Positions 16,711 through 26,143 of a DNA stretch of 46,697 nucleotides are shown piece after piece (positions within the stretch are counted from its first letter, which is position 1; every line of letters begins with the position of its first letter). Below the pieces are notes generated by a model. It did no database searches. It saw nothing but the letters and a program-made list of their open reading frames with translations, and was not told the origin of the DNA. Source of the DNA: an uncultured Faecalibacterium sp. Its GTDB lineage: Bacteria > Bacillota > Clostridia > Oscillospirales > Ruminococcaceae. The stretch covers positions 1-46,697 of the forward strand of contig CAJFNF010000020.1 in the NCBI GenBank assembly GCA_904394215.1, read 5' to 3'. The position numbers and the translations under genes were made by a program.

Positions 16711-17733
16711 ATGATCCGTTTCACCAACGATTACAGCGAAGGCTGCCATCCGTCCATCCTGGAAGCCATGGCTGCTACCAATACCGAAGGCAACTTCGGC
16801 TATTCCAACGATCCCCACTCGGCCCACGCCCACGAGCTGATCCGCCAGGCCATCGGCCGCCCCGACGCCGACGTCCACCTGCTGGTGGGCGGCACCCAGA
16901 CCAACGCCACCGCCATCGCCGCCTTCCTGCGGCCCTATGAGGCCGCGGTGGCTGCCGCCAGCGGCCACATCTGCGTCCACGAGACCGGCGCCATCGAGGC
17001 CACCGGCCACAAGTGCATCGCCTGCCCCGCCGTCAACGGCAAGCTGACCCCCGACGCCGTCCGGGCCGCCGTGGCCGCCCATCCCGACGAGCACATGGTC
17101 AAGCCCAAGCTGGTGTACATCAGCCAGACCACCGAGATCGGCACCCTCTACAGCCTGGAAGAAGTGGAGGCCCTGCGGGCTGTCTGCGATGAGCTGGGCC
17201 TGTGGCTCTACCTGGATGGCGCCCGCCTGGCCTGCGGCCTGGCCGCCGGCGGCCCCTCCCTCCAGGATCTGGGCCGGCTGTGCGACGCCTTCTACATCGG
17301 CGGCACCAAGAACGGTGCCCTCTTCGGCGAGGCCCTGGTGATCCTGAACGACGCCCTGAAGCCCGACTTCCGCTACAACATCAAGCAGCGGGGCGGCATG
17401 CTGGCCAAGGGCTGGCTGCTGGGCATCCAGTTCGAGCAGCTGTTCCAGGAGGGCCGGTATGTGGCCCTGGGCGCCCACGCCAACGCCATGGCCCTGAAGC
17501 TGAAGGCCGGCATCGCTGCCCTGGGCTACCCCTTCTTCTGCGACAGCATCACCAACCAGCAGTTCCCCATCTTCCCGGATGGGGTGATGGAGGCCCTGAA
17601 GCCTGACTTTGACTTTGAGTTCTCCTCCAAGCCCGACGCCGATCACACCTGTGTCCGGCTGGTGACCAGCTGGGCCACCCCCGAAGCCAACGTGGACGCC
17701 TTCCTGGAGGCCCTGAAAAAGCTCACCGTCTGA
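16711..17733 (+). CDS. ltaE: Low-specificity L-threonine aldolase (PLP enzyme)
   Basis: Splits L-threonine (and allo-threonine) into glycine and acetaldehyde, in the cytoplasm. It has 340 residues from the ATG at 16711, which follows AAAAGGAG; an earlier in-frame ATG at 16621 would lie upstream of the promoter. Family features are FTNDYSEGCHP at the start, GGTQTNATAIAAFLRPYEAA (cofactor phosphate region), HETGAIEATGHK, LYLDGARLACGL (PLP-contacting Asp and Arg) and the Schiff-base Lys in GGTKNGALFGEALV. The convergent ArsC-like gene ends only 3 bases away, with no terminator between them. Confidence 0.93.
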   Translation: MIRFTNDYSEGCHPSILEAMAATNTEGNFGYSNDPHSAHAHELIRQAIGRPDADVHLLVGGTQTNATAIAAFLRPYEAAVAAASGHICVHETGAIEATGHKCIACPAVNGKLTPDAVRAAVAAHPDEHMVKPKLVYISQTTEIGTLYSLEEVEALRAVCDELGLWLYLDGARLACGLAAGGPSLQDLGRLCDAFYIGGTKNGALFGEALVILNDALKPDFRYNIKQRGGMLAKGWLLGIQFEQLFQEGRYVALGAHANAMALKLKAGIAALGYPFFCDSITNQQFPIFPDGVMEALKPDFDFEFSSKPDADHTCVRLVTSWATPEANVDAFLEALKKLTV

Positions 17734-17736
17734 TTT

Positions 17737-18078
17737 TTATTCCCACTTGGCCCACACCTCGGGCTGGTAGCCCACGGTGGCCTGACGGCCGTTGCGGACG
17801 ATGGGGGTTTTCAGCAGCTGCTGGTTTTCAAACAGCTTGTCCTCTTTCTGCCAGTCGATGAGGGCGTCCAGCAGGGCCAGGGTCTGCTTGTCCCTGGCGG
17901 CGGGGTTGACCAGGTTCTGCCAGCCCCCCACTGCCCGGGCCACGTTGTCAAACTCCCCCCGGCTCATCCCTTTTTCCTTCAGGTCGATCATCTGGAAGCG
18001 GATCCCCCGCTCCTTGAAATACCGCTGGGCCTTCTTGGTGTCAAAGCACTTGCTGGTGCCGAAAATCTGGATGTTCAT
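17737..18078 (-). CDS. ArsC/Spx-family thioredoxin-fold protein
   Basis: 113 residues from the ATG at 18078, where the family homology begins (MNIQIFGTSKCFDTKKAQRY). The fold is that of ArsC arsenate reductase and YffB/Spx proteins, with a single N-terminal Cys (Cys11), a KTPIVRNG stretch (about 93-100) that places the cis-Pro, and a C-terminal GYQPEVW segment. True glutaredoxin-linked ArsC needs additional Arg residues that are not clearly seen, and no arsenic genes lie nearby. An uncharacterised thiol protein is therefore the safest reading. Confidence 0.85.
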   Translation of the reverse strand: MNIQIFGTSKCFDTKKAQRYFKERGIRFQMIDLKEKGMSRGEFDNVARAVGGWQNLVNPAARDKQTLALLDALIDWQKEDKLFENQQLLKTPIVRNGRQATVGYQPEVWAKWE

Positions 18079-18211
18079 GGTCTTTCTGTTCCTTTCCTTT
18101 TTGCAGATATTGTAGCATACCGCCCCAGGAAAGTATAGACCGGCGGTTTTGGGGGCAGACTCATGGGGAAGGGCGGACCCTCCGCCCCCAATCCAAAAAG
18201 GAGGACCCGAC

Positions 18212-18400
18212 ATGAAAGCCTCTGTTGATCCCAACCTCTGCATCGGCTGCACCCAGTGCACCGGCATCTGCCCCGAAGTCTTTTCGATGGACGGCACCCT
18301 GGCGGTGGCCATCCCGGGGGAGATCCCGCCCGAGGACGTGCCCCAGGCGGTGAACGCCGCCCAGGCCTGCCCGGTGGGCGCCATCCAGACCGACGCTTAA
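18212..18400 (+). CDS. Small [4Fe-4S] ferredoxin
   Basis: A 62-residue electron carrier. The ATG at 18212 follows AAGGAGG and is preferred over an upstream in-frame start. The cluster motif CIGCTQCTGICP is at about 11-22, and the last ligand is Cys in ACPVGAI near the C-terminus. It is a monocluster type, because the second half carries only one cysteine. It is acidic, as usual for ferredoxins. Its redox partner is not in the window; the radical SAM enzyme at 40571 or hydrogenase and pyruvate oxidoreductases elsewhere are possible users. Confidence 0.93.
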   Translation: MKASVDPNLCIGCTQCTGICPEVFSMDGTLAVAIPGEIPPEDVPQAVNAAQACPVGAIQTDA

Positions 18401-18408
18401 ACCACTTG

Positions 18409-18437
18409 CCCCGTCCCTTTTGGGATGGGGTCTTTTT
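18409..18437 (+). terminator. Terminator of ferredoxin gene
   Basis: A 9-bp stem (CCCCGTCCC / GGGATGGGG, one G-T pair) with a TTTT loop, followed by TCTTTTT. Confidence 0.9.
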
Positions 18438-18452
18438 GTGCCGGGCCCGGCC

Positions 18453-18482
18453 TTGTTCCGGCGGGACCTTTTGTGGTATACT
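18453..18482 (+). promoter_or_regulatory. Promoter of polA-tsaD
   Basis: TTGTTC (18453-18458), 18 bases, TATACT (18477-18482), about 70 bases before polA. Confidence 0.6.
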
Positions 18483-18551
18483 GAGGGGTAAAGTCTACAA
18501 GACCCATCCCCCGCCCCGGCGGGCAGCAGATACAGGGAGGAATTTTTCATC

Positions 18552-21131
18552 ATGTCATTACTGGTCGTTGACGGCAACAGCATCGCCAACCGCGCATTTT
18601 TCGGGATCAAGGTGCTGACCACCAAAACAGGGCAGTTCACCAACGCCATCTATGGGTTCATGAACATCTTGCTCTCCCTGACCCAGAACTACCAGCCCGA
18701 CCACGTGGCCATCGCTTTTGACCTGCCGGCCCCTACCTTCCGCCACAAGATGTACGACGGCTACAAGGCCAACCGCCACGGGATGCCGGAGGAGCTGGCC
18801 AGCCAGATGCCCCTGCTGCGCCAGCTGCTGACCGACCTGGGCTACACCCTGGTGACCGCCGAGGGCTGGGAGGCGGACGACATCCTGGGCACCCTGGCCG
18901 CCGCCTGGACCCGGAAGGGGGACACCTGCTACCTGGCCACCGGGGACCGGGACAGCCTGCAGCTGGTGAGCGACACCACCACCGTCCTGCTGGCCGCCAC
19001 CTCCCGGGGCCACAGCGAGACCAAGGTGATGGACAAGGCCGCCATCCAGGAAGCATACGGCGTGTCGCCCCGGCAGCTGATCGACGTCAAGAGCCTGATG
19101 GGGGACACCTCGGACAACATCCCCGGTGTGAAGGGCATCGGCGAAAAGACTGCCCTGTCCCTGGTCCAGAAGTTCGGCAGCATGGAAGGGGTGTACGAAC
19201 ACATCGACGACCCCGCCATCAAGCCCAAGCAGCGGGAAAACCTGCTGGCCCATCGGGAGGACGCAAAGCTCAGCTACACCCTGGGCACCATCCGCACCGA
19301 CGCCCCCATCTCCACCGACGCCGACAGCTACCTGCCCGGCGAAGGGAACAAGCCCGCAGCGGTGCAGCTGATGCAGGACCTGGAACTCCGGTCCCTGATC
19401 GGCCGCCTGGGGCTGGAGGACGTGGCCCCCGCCGGGGACCAGACCGCCCCCGACGCCCCGCCCCTGCCCGAGGGCACCGTCTCCCCCCTGCCTGAAAAGA
19501 TGGAGGGGACCTATCTGGTGGCGGCCCGGCCGGCGGTCTACGGCAAGAAGGGGAACAAGATCGTGGAGGAGCGCCCCGCCCACTGGTACGCCGTCCAGGG
19601 CACCACCGTCTATCCCCTGTCTGAGGACGACCTGCCCCGGCTGCTGGATGACCCCGCCGTCCAGGCGGAGGTGTTCGACTCGGCCCCCCTCTACGCCGCC
19701 GCCATGGCCAAAGGGGGCTGGGGCAGCTCCATCACCTGGGACGGCAAACTGGCCGCCTACCTGCTGGACGCCTCGGCGGCCAGGTACAGCATCGAGACCC
19801 TGGCCGAGTCCTACCGGATTTCCCCCGCCTTCACCTGTGCCGACTGGCCCGACGCCCCCCGGCTGGCGGGCCTCTTCGCCAAAATGAAAGAGGAGATCAC
19901 CGCCCTGGAAGAGGATGACCTCTACAACAACATCGAGTTTCCCCTGGCCCAGGTGCTGGCCGACATGACCCGCACCGGCGTCCTGGTGGACCGGGAAGGG
20001 ATCGAGACCTTCGGCATCCGGCTGAAGGAAAAGATCGACGGCGCCCTGGCCGCCATCCAGCGGCAGGTGGAGGACCCGGCCTTCAACCCCAACAGCCCCA
20101 AGCAGCTGGGGGAACTGCTGTTTGACAAGATGAACCTGCCCCACGGCCGCAAGACCAGCCGGGGCTGGTCCACCGACAATGCTACCCTTCAGAAGCTGCG
20201 GCCCGACTGCCCCCTCATCGACGACATCCTGGAATACCGCTCCTACCAGAAGCTGTACTCCACCTACGCCGAGGGGCTGCTGAAGGTGATCGGCCCCGAC
20301 GGCCGGATCCACTCCACCTTCAACCAAACCGAGGCCCGCACCGGGCGGCTGTCCTCCGACAACCCCAACTTACAGAACATCCCCATCCGCACCGAGCTGG
20401 GCAGCCAGCTCCGGGGCTTCTTCATCGCAAAGCCGGGGTGCGTCCTGGTGGACGCCGACTACAGCCAGATTGAGCTGCGGATCCTGGCCCACATCACCGG
20501 GGACGAGCACATGCAGGAGGCCTTCCGCAGCGGCCAGGACATCCACCGCAGCACCGCCGCCAAGATCTACGGCATCCCCCTGGAAGAGGTCACCCCCCGG
20601 CTGCGCACCGCCGCCAAAGCCATCAACTTCGGCATCATGTACGGCAAGGGCGCCTTCAGCCTGTCGGAGGACCTGGGGGTCTCCATGCGGGAGGCCGGCG
20701 CCTTCCTGAAAAACTACCTGGACAGCTTCCCCAAGGTGGACAGCTATATGGAAAAGACCATCGCCGACGCCAAGGAGAAGGGCTACGTCAGCACCCTGTT
20801 CGGCCGGCGGCGTGCCCTGCCCGAGCTGTCCAGTTCCAACTTCGCGGTCCGCACCAGCGGGGAGCGGATGGCCCGCAACACCCCCATCCAGGGCACCGCA
20901 GCCGACGTGATCAAGCTGGCCATGGTGCGGGTGTGGCGGCGGCTCCGGGCCGAAAAGCTCCAGAGCCGGCTGATCCTCACCGTCCACGACGAGCTGATCG
21001 TGGAGGCCCCCGAGGCCGAGGCCGAGACTGCGGCCCGGATTTTGAAAGAAGAGATGGAGGGCTGCGTCCACTTTGCAGTCCCCCTGGAAACCGACGTCCA
21101 CCAGGGCAAATCCTGGCTGGAAGCCCACTAA
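18552..21131 (+). CDS. polA: DNA polymerase I
   Basis: Repairs DNA and removes Okazaki primers. The 859 residues have three parts. The 5' nuclease domain (about 1-290) shows VVDGNSIANRAFF, AFDLPAPTFRH, EADDILGT and GDTSDNIPGVKGIGEKTA. A middle domain (about 310-450) lacks the DxE and YxxxD signatures of 3'-5' proofreading, as in Bacillus and Taq enzymes. The polymerase domain has motif A VDADYSQIELR (about 631), motif B RTAAKAINFGIMYG (about 685) and motif C VHDELIVEAP (about 811). GGAGG precedes the ATG. The tsaD gene starts 26 bases after the stop, so the two are probably co-transcribed. Confidence 0.98.
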   Translation: MSLLVVDGNSIANRAFFGIKVLTTKTGQFTNAIYGFMNILLSLTQNYQPDHVAIAFDLPAPTFRHKMYDGYKANRHGMPEELASQMPLLRQLLTDLGYTLVTAEGWEADDILGTLAAAWTRKGDTCYLATGDRDSLQLVSDTTTVLLAATSRGHSETKVMDKAAIQEAYGVSPRQLIDVKSLMGDTSDNIPGVKGIGEKTALSLVQKFGSMEGVYEHIDDPAIKPKQRENLLAHREDAKLSYTLGTIRTDAPISTDADSYLPGEGNKPAAVQLMQDLELRSLIGRLGLEDVAPAGDQTAPDAPPLPEGTVSPLPEKMEGTYLVAARPAVYGKKGNKIVEERPAHWYAVQGTTVYPLSEDDLPRLLDDPAVQAEVFDSAPLYAAAMAKGGWGSSITWDGKLAAYLLDASAARYSIETLAESYRISPAFTCADWPDAPRLAGLFAKMKEEITALEEDDLYNNIEFPLAQVLADMTRTGVLVDREGIETFGIRLKEKIDGALAAIQRQVEDPAFNPNSPKQLGELLFDKMNLPHGRKTSRGWSTDNATLQKLRPDCPLIDDILEYRSYQKLYSTYAEGLLKVIGPDGRIHSTFNQTEARTGRLSSDNPNLQNIPIRTELGSQLRGFFIAKPGCVLVDADYSQIELRILAHITGDEHMQEAFRSGQDIHRSTAAKIYGIPLEEVTPRLRTAAKAINFGIMYGKGAFSLSEDLGVSMREAGAFLKNYLDSFPKVDSYMEKTIADAKEKGYVSTLFGRRRALPELSSSNFAVRTSGERMARNTPIQGTAADVIKLAMVRVWRRLRAEKLQSRLILTVHDELIVEAPEAEAETAARILKEEMEGCVHFAVPLETDVHQGKSWLEAH

Positions 21132-21157
21132 GGATACAGCGGAGGAAACACGCAACC

Positions 21158-22165
21158 ATGGTTATATTGGGAATTGAATCCACCTGTGACGAGACAGCGG
21201 CGTCCCTGGTGGAGGACGGACGGGTGCTACTGAGCAACGTGATTGCCACCAGCGTCAAGGAGCAGGCCCTCTACGGCGGCGTGGTGCCCGAAATCGCCAG
21301 CCGCCGCCACTGTGAATTCATCAGCGCCACGGTGGACAAGGCCCTGGCCGACGCCGGCCGCACCATCGACCAGGTGGACGCGGTGGCGGTCACCTTTGCC
21401 CCGGGGCTGATCGGGGCGGTGCTGGTGGGGGTCAACTTTGCCAAGGGCCTGGCCTATGCCGCCGGCAAGCCCCTGGTGCCGGTGCACCACCTGCGGGGCC
21501 ATATTGCGGCCCTCTACCTGACCCACCCCGAGCTGAAGCCCCCCTTCCTGTGCCTGGTGGCCTCGGGGGGCCACAGCCACATCGTCCAGGTGGAGGACTA
21601 CACCAAATTCCATGTGCTGGGCCGGACGGTAGACGACGCCGCCGGCGAGGCCTTCGACAAGGTGGCCCGGACCCTGGGCCTGCCTTACCCGGGCGGCCCC
21701 AGCATCTCCAACGCCGCCAAGACCGGCAACCCCAAGGCCTACCGGCTGCCGGTGCCCCATGTGGAGGGCAAGTACAACGTCAGCTTCTCGGGCCTCAAGA
21801 CCGCCGTCCTCAACGAGGTGAACCAGGCCCGGATGAAGGGTCAGGAGATCAACGTCCCCGACCTGGCGGCCAGCTTCCAGGAGCGGATCGACGGCATCCT
21901 GGCCGAAAAGCTGCTTCTGGCCGCCGCCGACACCGGCGCAAAGCAGGTGTGCATGGCCGGCGGCGTGGCGGCCAACGGCCGGCTCCGCCAGCTGGTGAAC
22001 GACGGCGCCCAGAAGCTGGGGGCCCAGGTCTACCTGCCCCTGCTGAAGTTCTGCGGGGACAACGGCGCCATGATCGCCTCCCAGGGCTACTACGAGTACA
22101 TGGCGGGCCACACCGCCGGGCTGGACCTGAACGGCCTGCCCACTCTGCCCATCGACTACCAGTAA
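21158..22165 (+). CDS. tsaD: tRNA N6-threonylcarbamoyladenosine transferase TsaD
   Basis: Transfers threonylcarbamoyl to A37 of ANN-decoding tRNAs together with TsaB and TsaE, neither of which is present here. It has 335 residues. Family features are ILGIESTCDETAASL, the metal-binding HHLRGH (His111, His115), VASGGHSH, GEAFDKVARTLGLPYPGGP and FCGDNGAMIA with the metal Asp. The ATG at 21158 follows GGAGGAAAC. It is the second gene after polA. Confidence 0.98.
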   Translation: MVILGIESTCDETAASLVEDGRVLLSNVIATSVKEQALYGGVVPEIASRRHCEFISATVDKALADAGRTIDQVDAVAVTFAPGLIGAVLVGVNFAKGLAYAAGKPLVPVHHLRGHIAALYLTHPELKPPFLCLVASGGHSHIVQVEDYTKFHVLGRTVDDAAGEAFDKVARTLGLPYPGGPSISNAAKTGNPKAYRLPVPHVEGKYNVSFSGLKTAVLNEVNQARMKGQEINVPDLAASFQERIDGILAEKLLLAAADTGAKQVCMAGGVAANGRLRQLVNDGAQKLGAQVYLPLLKFCGDNGAMIASQGYYEYMAGHTAGLDLNGLPTLPIDYQ

Positions 22166-22182
22166 GCACCCATACACAAACA

Positions 22183-22230
22183 AAACCTGCCTCCGCAGCC
22201 TTTGGGGCCCGCGGGGGCAGGTTCTTTTTG
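22183..22230. terminator. Bidirectional terminator after tsaD
   Basis: A long stem, ACCTGCCTCCGC..GCC / GGGC.CGCGGGGGCAGGT, followed by TCTTTTT on the plus strand and T-rich on the minus strand. It serves the convergent protease gene too. Confidence 0.85.
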
Positions 22231-22237
22231 GTTTGGT

Positions 22238-23122
22238 TCAGATTTCGCTCTGGGGCTGGGGTGCGGGCTGGAGCGGCTCCACCTCCGAGAAGATGGCCAC
22301 CTCGGGCAGCCGGCTCTTCCGCAGCAGGATCACGGTGGGGATCAGGTAGAGCGCCACCGCATACAGCATGGTGAAGTCGTAGCTGCTCACCGCCTCTGCA
22401 ATCCCCTGGGTGCCGTCGTACAGGCCCGAGTTGATGAGGGCCGCGGCGTCCTGGTAGGCGTGGAGGAAGACCACCACCCACAGGTTGCCGGTGCGGTAAT
22501 AGATGGCCGCATAGAGGATGCCCAGGGATGCGGTGATGCACATCTGGATCAGCACACCCGTGGGGGAACTTTCCAGGATGTTGATGGCGTGGCCTGCGCC
22601 GAACATCAGGCCCGAGATCACCGCCGCCTTCCAGATGCCGGCGCGGCTGGAACCGCAGTGTTCCAGCAGGGTCCGGGCGATGACCCCCCGGAAGAGGGCT
22701 TCCTCCGCCAGGCCGATCAGAAACATGGTGACCAGGAAGACCACCACCCGCCAGACGGCTTTGGGGACGGCCCCCTCCGGCGGGCCCACAATCCCCACAT
22801 TGAGGCTGAGGGTCAGGCACAGCTGCACAAAGGGGAACATGCCCACCAGCATGCCGTCCAGAAAACCGGTGCCCCGCCGTGTGAACACCCGGAAGGCCCC
22901 GGTCCGCCACAGCAGGAACAGGGGTGCCAGCAGGGCAAACAGCTCGCTGACCGCCTGCAGCAGGTAGGGCTCAGAGTCAAACAGCTGGATCAGCCCAGCC
23001 GGTCCCAGCAGCACCACGGCCACCGAGAACAGGAACTGGCCTGCCATCATCACCGCCATAAACAGGACGACGGCCAGCGCGCAGTAGAGATACGGGTGTT
23101 TTTCCCGCAGACATTTCAGCAT
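22238..23122 (-). CDS. CPBP family intramembrane metalloprotease
   Basis: A 294-residue membrane protein with about eight hydrophobic segments, of the family related to CAAX prenyl proteases and bacteriocin-immunity proteins. The catalytic motifs are present: EEALFRG (about 141-147, paired Glu plus Arg), FGAGHAIN (about 175, His) and HAYQDAAAL (about 218, His and Asp). GGAGG lies before the ATG. It is monocistronic. Members are often self-immunity or peptide-processing proteins, but no bacteriocin precursor is seen nearby. Confidence 0.9.
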   Translation of the reverse strand: MLKCLREKHPYLYCALAVVLFMAVMMAGQFLFSVAVVLLGPAGLIQLFDSEPYLLQAVSELFALLAPLFLLWRTGAFRVFTRRGTGFLDGMLVGMFPFVQLCLTLSLNVGIVGPPEGAVPKAVWRVVVFLVTMFLIGLAEEALFRGVIARTLLEHCGSSRAGIWKAAVISGLMFGAGHAINILESSPTGVLIQMCITASLGILYAAIYYRTGNLWVVVFLHAYQDAAALINSGLYDGTQGIAEAVSSYDFTMLYAVALYLIPTVILLRKSRLPEVAIFSEVEPLQPAPQPQSEI

Positions 23123-23225
23123 TCGGTGTTCCTCCCGGATTATTCAGTCAGGGCCAGGGGCCCCGGATTATTTTACCATAAACCCTGGGGGCAAGTCAGG
23201 GACTTCACAGATTTTTCTCCCTTTC

Positions 23226-25781
23226 TCAAGGTTCCTTGTCCAGCAGGTGTTCCAGGGTATCGCACAGGGCACGGAAGTCGATGGGCTTGGAGATATGGGC
23301 GTTCATCCCCGCCGCGGTGGTGGCGGCGATGTCCTCGGCGAAGGCGTTGGCGGTCACCGCCACAATGGGGATCACCGGCGCGTCGGGCCGGTCGGCCGCC
23401 CGGATCCGCCGGGCCGCCTCGCAGCCGTCCATCTCGGGCATCTGCATATCCATCAGGATGGCGTCGATGCCAAAGGGGGCCGACGCCCGGAACAGTTCCA
23501 CTGCCTCCCGGCCGTTCCAGGCCTGCAGCACCTCCACCCCGTTCATGGACAGGATCTCGCTGGCAATCTCCATGTTCAGCACATTGTCCTCGGCCAGCAG
23601 GATCGTTTTCCCCTTGAGGGAGAAGGCCTCGGGGGCTTTGGCGGGGCCCGCCGGCGCCTTTTCCCGGTGCTCCCGGCGCTCGGCGTCGGCCTCGGCGGTG
23701 ATGAAGGGCAGGGTGATGGTGAAGGTGGTCCCTTCTCCCAGTTTGCTGTCCACATAGACCTGGCCGCTCATCTGGGTCACCAGGCTCTTGACGATGGGCA
23801 TGCCCAGGCCGGTGCCCACCACCTGCCGGGAGAAGAACCGGGTCTCCCGGACATAGGGCTCAAACAGATGGGGCAGGAATTCCTCCGACATGCCGATGCC
23901 GGTGTCCTTCACCACAATCTGGTACTGGGTGGCGGGGGGCCCGCCCATCTGCCGCACCAAGACGGTGATGCTGTCCCCCTCCGAGGTGAACTTGAAGGCG
24001 TTGGACAGGATGTTGTTCAGCATCTGGGTCACCCGGGTGGCGTCCCCCATCACCCGTGCATCCTGGATCTCGCAGTGGAGTTCAAAGTGCTTGCTCTCCC
24101 GCCGGGCCTGGGGGGTGAAGGAATCGGCGCAGGCCCGGATGCAGTTTTCCAGGTCGAAAGCCTGGTGGCTGAGGGTCACCTTGCCCTGTTCCAGCCGGGA
24201 CATTTCCAGGATGTCGTTCACCAGGTCCAGCAGCTGCCGCCCCGAATAGGCAATCTTGTCGGCATAGTCCAGCACCCTGGCCGGCTCGCCGGCGTGCTGC
24301 CGCAGCAGGTCCAGCACCCCCAGGATCGCGTTCAGGGGGGTGCGCATGTCGTGGGACATATTGTTGAAGAAGGCCAGCTTGGACTTCTCGTTCCGGCGGG
24401 AGATGGCCAGGGTCTCTTCCAGCAGCTTCCGCTCCTGGATGGCCCGGCGCTTTTCCTGGTCCACTTCCCGGAAGCAGAGCACCGCCTCGTCCTCCCCCAG
24501 GGCCGCATCAAAGAGGACCCGGATGTTGATCCACCGGTCCCCGCTGGGATACCGGCCCAGGAAGTCCCCGCCGTAATCCCGGATCTGCTGGGCCCTGAGC
24601 TTCTGGAGGCTCTCGGTGGAAAAGCTGTTGCAGAATTCGTTGGCGGTGTCGCTGTCCATCAGCCGGGTCACCGCCTGGATCAGGTCGGCATAGGAGCCCT
24701 CCCGGCCCAGCTGGCTCCTGGCATAGGTGGAGCCCTTGATGACCTCGTAGGTGTCCTCCCGGAAGTTGATCCGGAACAGCCCCGCATAGGAGTTGCTCAG
24801 CACCTGGACCGTCTCGTTGGACCGCTCCACCAGGGAGTCCAGCCGGAGGTTGTGGCCCACCGTCACCCCAAAGCCAATGATCCAGGCGCACATGATGGCG
24901 AAGTAAAAGCCCATGAACTGGGTCAGCTGGGCCAGCATCCGGTCCACCGGCACCGTGATGATGACCTTCCAGCCCTTGCTGGTGTCGGCGTAGTAGATGC
25001 CCCGCCGCACCCCGTCCATCCCCTGGACAAAGGCGTCGTACCGGGCCAGGCGGCCGCTCTCCACCGCCGCCAGGATCCGGTCGATGTAGTTCTGGACCTG
25101 GTCCTCGGTGACGTCCAGGTCGGTGCGGTTGAAGACGGTCTGCCCGCTGGAATCACAGATAAAGATGGAGGTCCCCTCCGAGGGGCTGACCCCCCCGGGC
25201 TGGATGGCCAGGTTTTCGGGGAAGATGTCCATGGCCACCACCGCGTCGCTGCCGGCGCACTTCTGGGCCACCGTCACCACCGCCCGGTTGTAGATCACAT
25301 CGGTGTACACGTCGGTGAACACCACCGCCCCGTCGGCCTGGATGGCCTTCTGGTACCACACCGCCGAGGTGTAGTCATAGGAGGCGTCCCCGTCCCAGGG
25401 GTTGGCGGTGATGATCTGGCCGCCGTACACCACATAGGGGTCCACCTGCTCATCCAGCACCGTCTGGATCCGCAGGCAGTACTGCCGGATCCGCTCCCGC
25501 ATTTCCTCCTCGGTGTCCCCTTCCTGGTCCCGGGCGTCGATCATGTGGGTGCCGTAGGAGATCAGGGTCTCATAGGTGTTGAGGCCCCCCTCCACCTCCA
25601 GGGCATAGCTCTGGGCCAGGTTGGTCTCGGTGTGCTGGTAGCTTTCCAGCAGCACCCGCCGCAGGAACAGGAAAAACACCAGCCCTGCCGCCAGCAGCAC
25701 CAGGGTGGCGAAGAGATAGTACCGCAGCTTTTTCACCAGGTGAAAAAACCGCTCGGACCTGCTGCATGTTTTACACTTCAT
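23226..25781 (-). CDS. Hybrid sensor histidine kinase with extracellular Cache-type domain
   Basis: 851 residues. The first membrane helix is at about 21-43, followed by an outside dCache-like domain (about 45-285, with WYQKAIQADGAVVFTDVYTD and GWKVIITVPVDRML). A second helix is at about 290-312, and a PAS-like domain spans about 320-440. A HisKA domain has phospho-acceptor His477 in NNMSHDMRTPLNAILG. A HATPase domain shows NNILSNAFKFT, DTGIGM and GTGLGMPIV. A C-terminal receiver domain (about 725-848) has phospho-Asp778 and Lys832. Its start overlaps the stop of the Hpt gene (ATGA). It would sense an external small ligand and pass phosphate through its receiver to the Hpt protein. Confidence 0.95.
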   Translation of the reverse strand: MKCKTCSRSERFFHLVKKLRYYLFATLVLLAAGLVFFLFLRRVLLESYQHTETNLAQSYALEVEGGLNTYETLISYGTHMIDARDQEGDTEEEMRERIRQYCLRIQTVLDEQVDPYVVYGGQIITANPWDGDASYDYTSAVWYQKAIQADGAVVFTDVYTDVIYNRAVVTVAQKCAGSDAVVAMDIFPENLAIQPGGVSPSEGTSIFICDSSGQTVFNRTDLDVTEDQVQNYIDRILAAVESGRLARYDAFVQGMDGVRRGIYYADTSKGWKVIITVPVDRMLAQLTQFMGFYFAIMCAWIIGFGVTVGHNLRLDSLVERSNETVQVLSNSYAGLFRINFREDTYEVIKGSTYARSQLGREGSYADLIQAVTRLMDSDTANEFCNSFSTESLQKLRAQQIRDYGGDFLGRYPSGDRWINIRVLFDAALGEDEAVLCFREVDQEKRRAIQERKLLEETLAISRRNEKSKLAFFNNMSHDMRTPLNAILGVLDLLRQHAGEPARVLDYADKIAYSGRQLLDLVNDILEMSRLEQGKVTLSHQAFDLENCIRACADSFTPQARRESKHFELHCEIQDARVMGDATRVTQMLNNILSNAFKFTSEGDSITVLVRQMGGPPATQYQIVVKDTGIGMSEEFLPHLFEPYVRETRFFSRQVVGTGLGMPIVKSLVTQMSGQVYVDSKLGEGTTFTITLPFITAEADAERREHREKAPAGPAKAPEAFSLKGKTILLAEDNVLNMEIASEILSMNGVEVLQAWNGREAVELFRASAPFGIDAILMDMQMPEMDGCEAARRIRAADRPDAPVIPIVAVTANAFAEDIAATTAAGMNAHISKPIDFRALCDTLEHLLDKEP

Positions 25782-26140
25782 ACCCGGCCCAACCGTCCAA
25801 TCGCATCCGCCGCACGGCCGTAAGCCGCCTCAATGGCGGTCATCAGGGCGGCAGCCTCTTCGGTCTGGCCGGCCCGCAGCAGGGCCACCTGCCGGGTGAA
25901 CAAATCGTACAGACCGGTCATGGACAGGTTGCCGCTCATTCCCTTCAGGGTGTGGGAGGCCGCCAGGGCCTTGTCCCAGTCTGCCCCCTCCACCGCCTGG
26001 CGGAGGGCCTGGTAAGTGCCGTCCTCCAGGAACTTGCCCAAAAAACGCACCAGCAGCGCCTCGCTGCCCATCATCCGGTCCAGCGCGTCGGCGGCGTCGA
26101 TGCCGCCGGCCGCCAGGATCTCCATCTTTGCCTGATCCAT
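25778..26140 (-). CDS. Free histidine phosphotransfer (Hpt) protein
   Basis: A 120-residue helical bundle with the Hpt phospho-site His63 in ASHTLKGMSGNL. It would shuttle phosphate between the receiver domain of the hybrid kinase and that of the HD-GYP protein. It is translated between the two: 3 bases separate it from the upstream gene, and its stop overlaps the kinase start. The order regulator, Hpt, kinase in one transcript is good evidence for a self-contained phosphorelay. Confidence 0.9.
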   Translation of the reverse strand: MDQAKMEILAAGGIDAADALDRMMGSEALLVRFLGKFLEDGTYQALRQAVEGADWDKALAASHTLKGMSGNLSMTGLYDLFTRQVALLRAGQTEEAAALMTAIEAAYGRAADAIGRLGRV

Positions 26141-26143
26141 TCC

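Noticed and set aside
23247-25823. 858-residue plus-strand frame antisense to the hybrid kinase
   Set aside because: His/Gly/Pro-rich shadow of a well-supported kinase gene.
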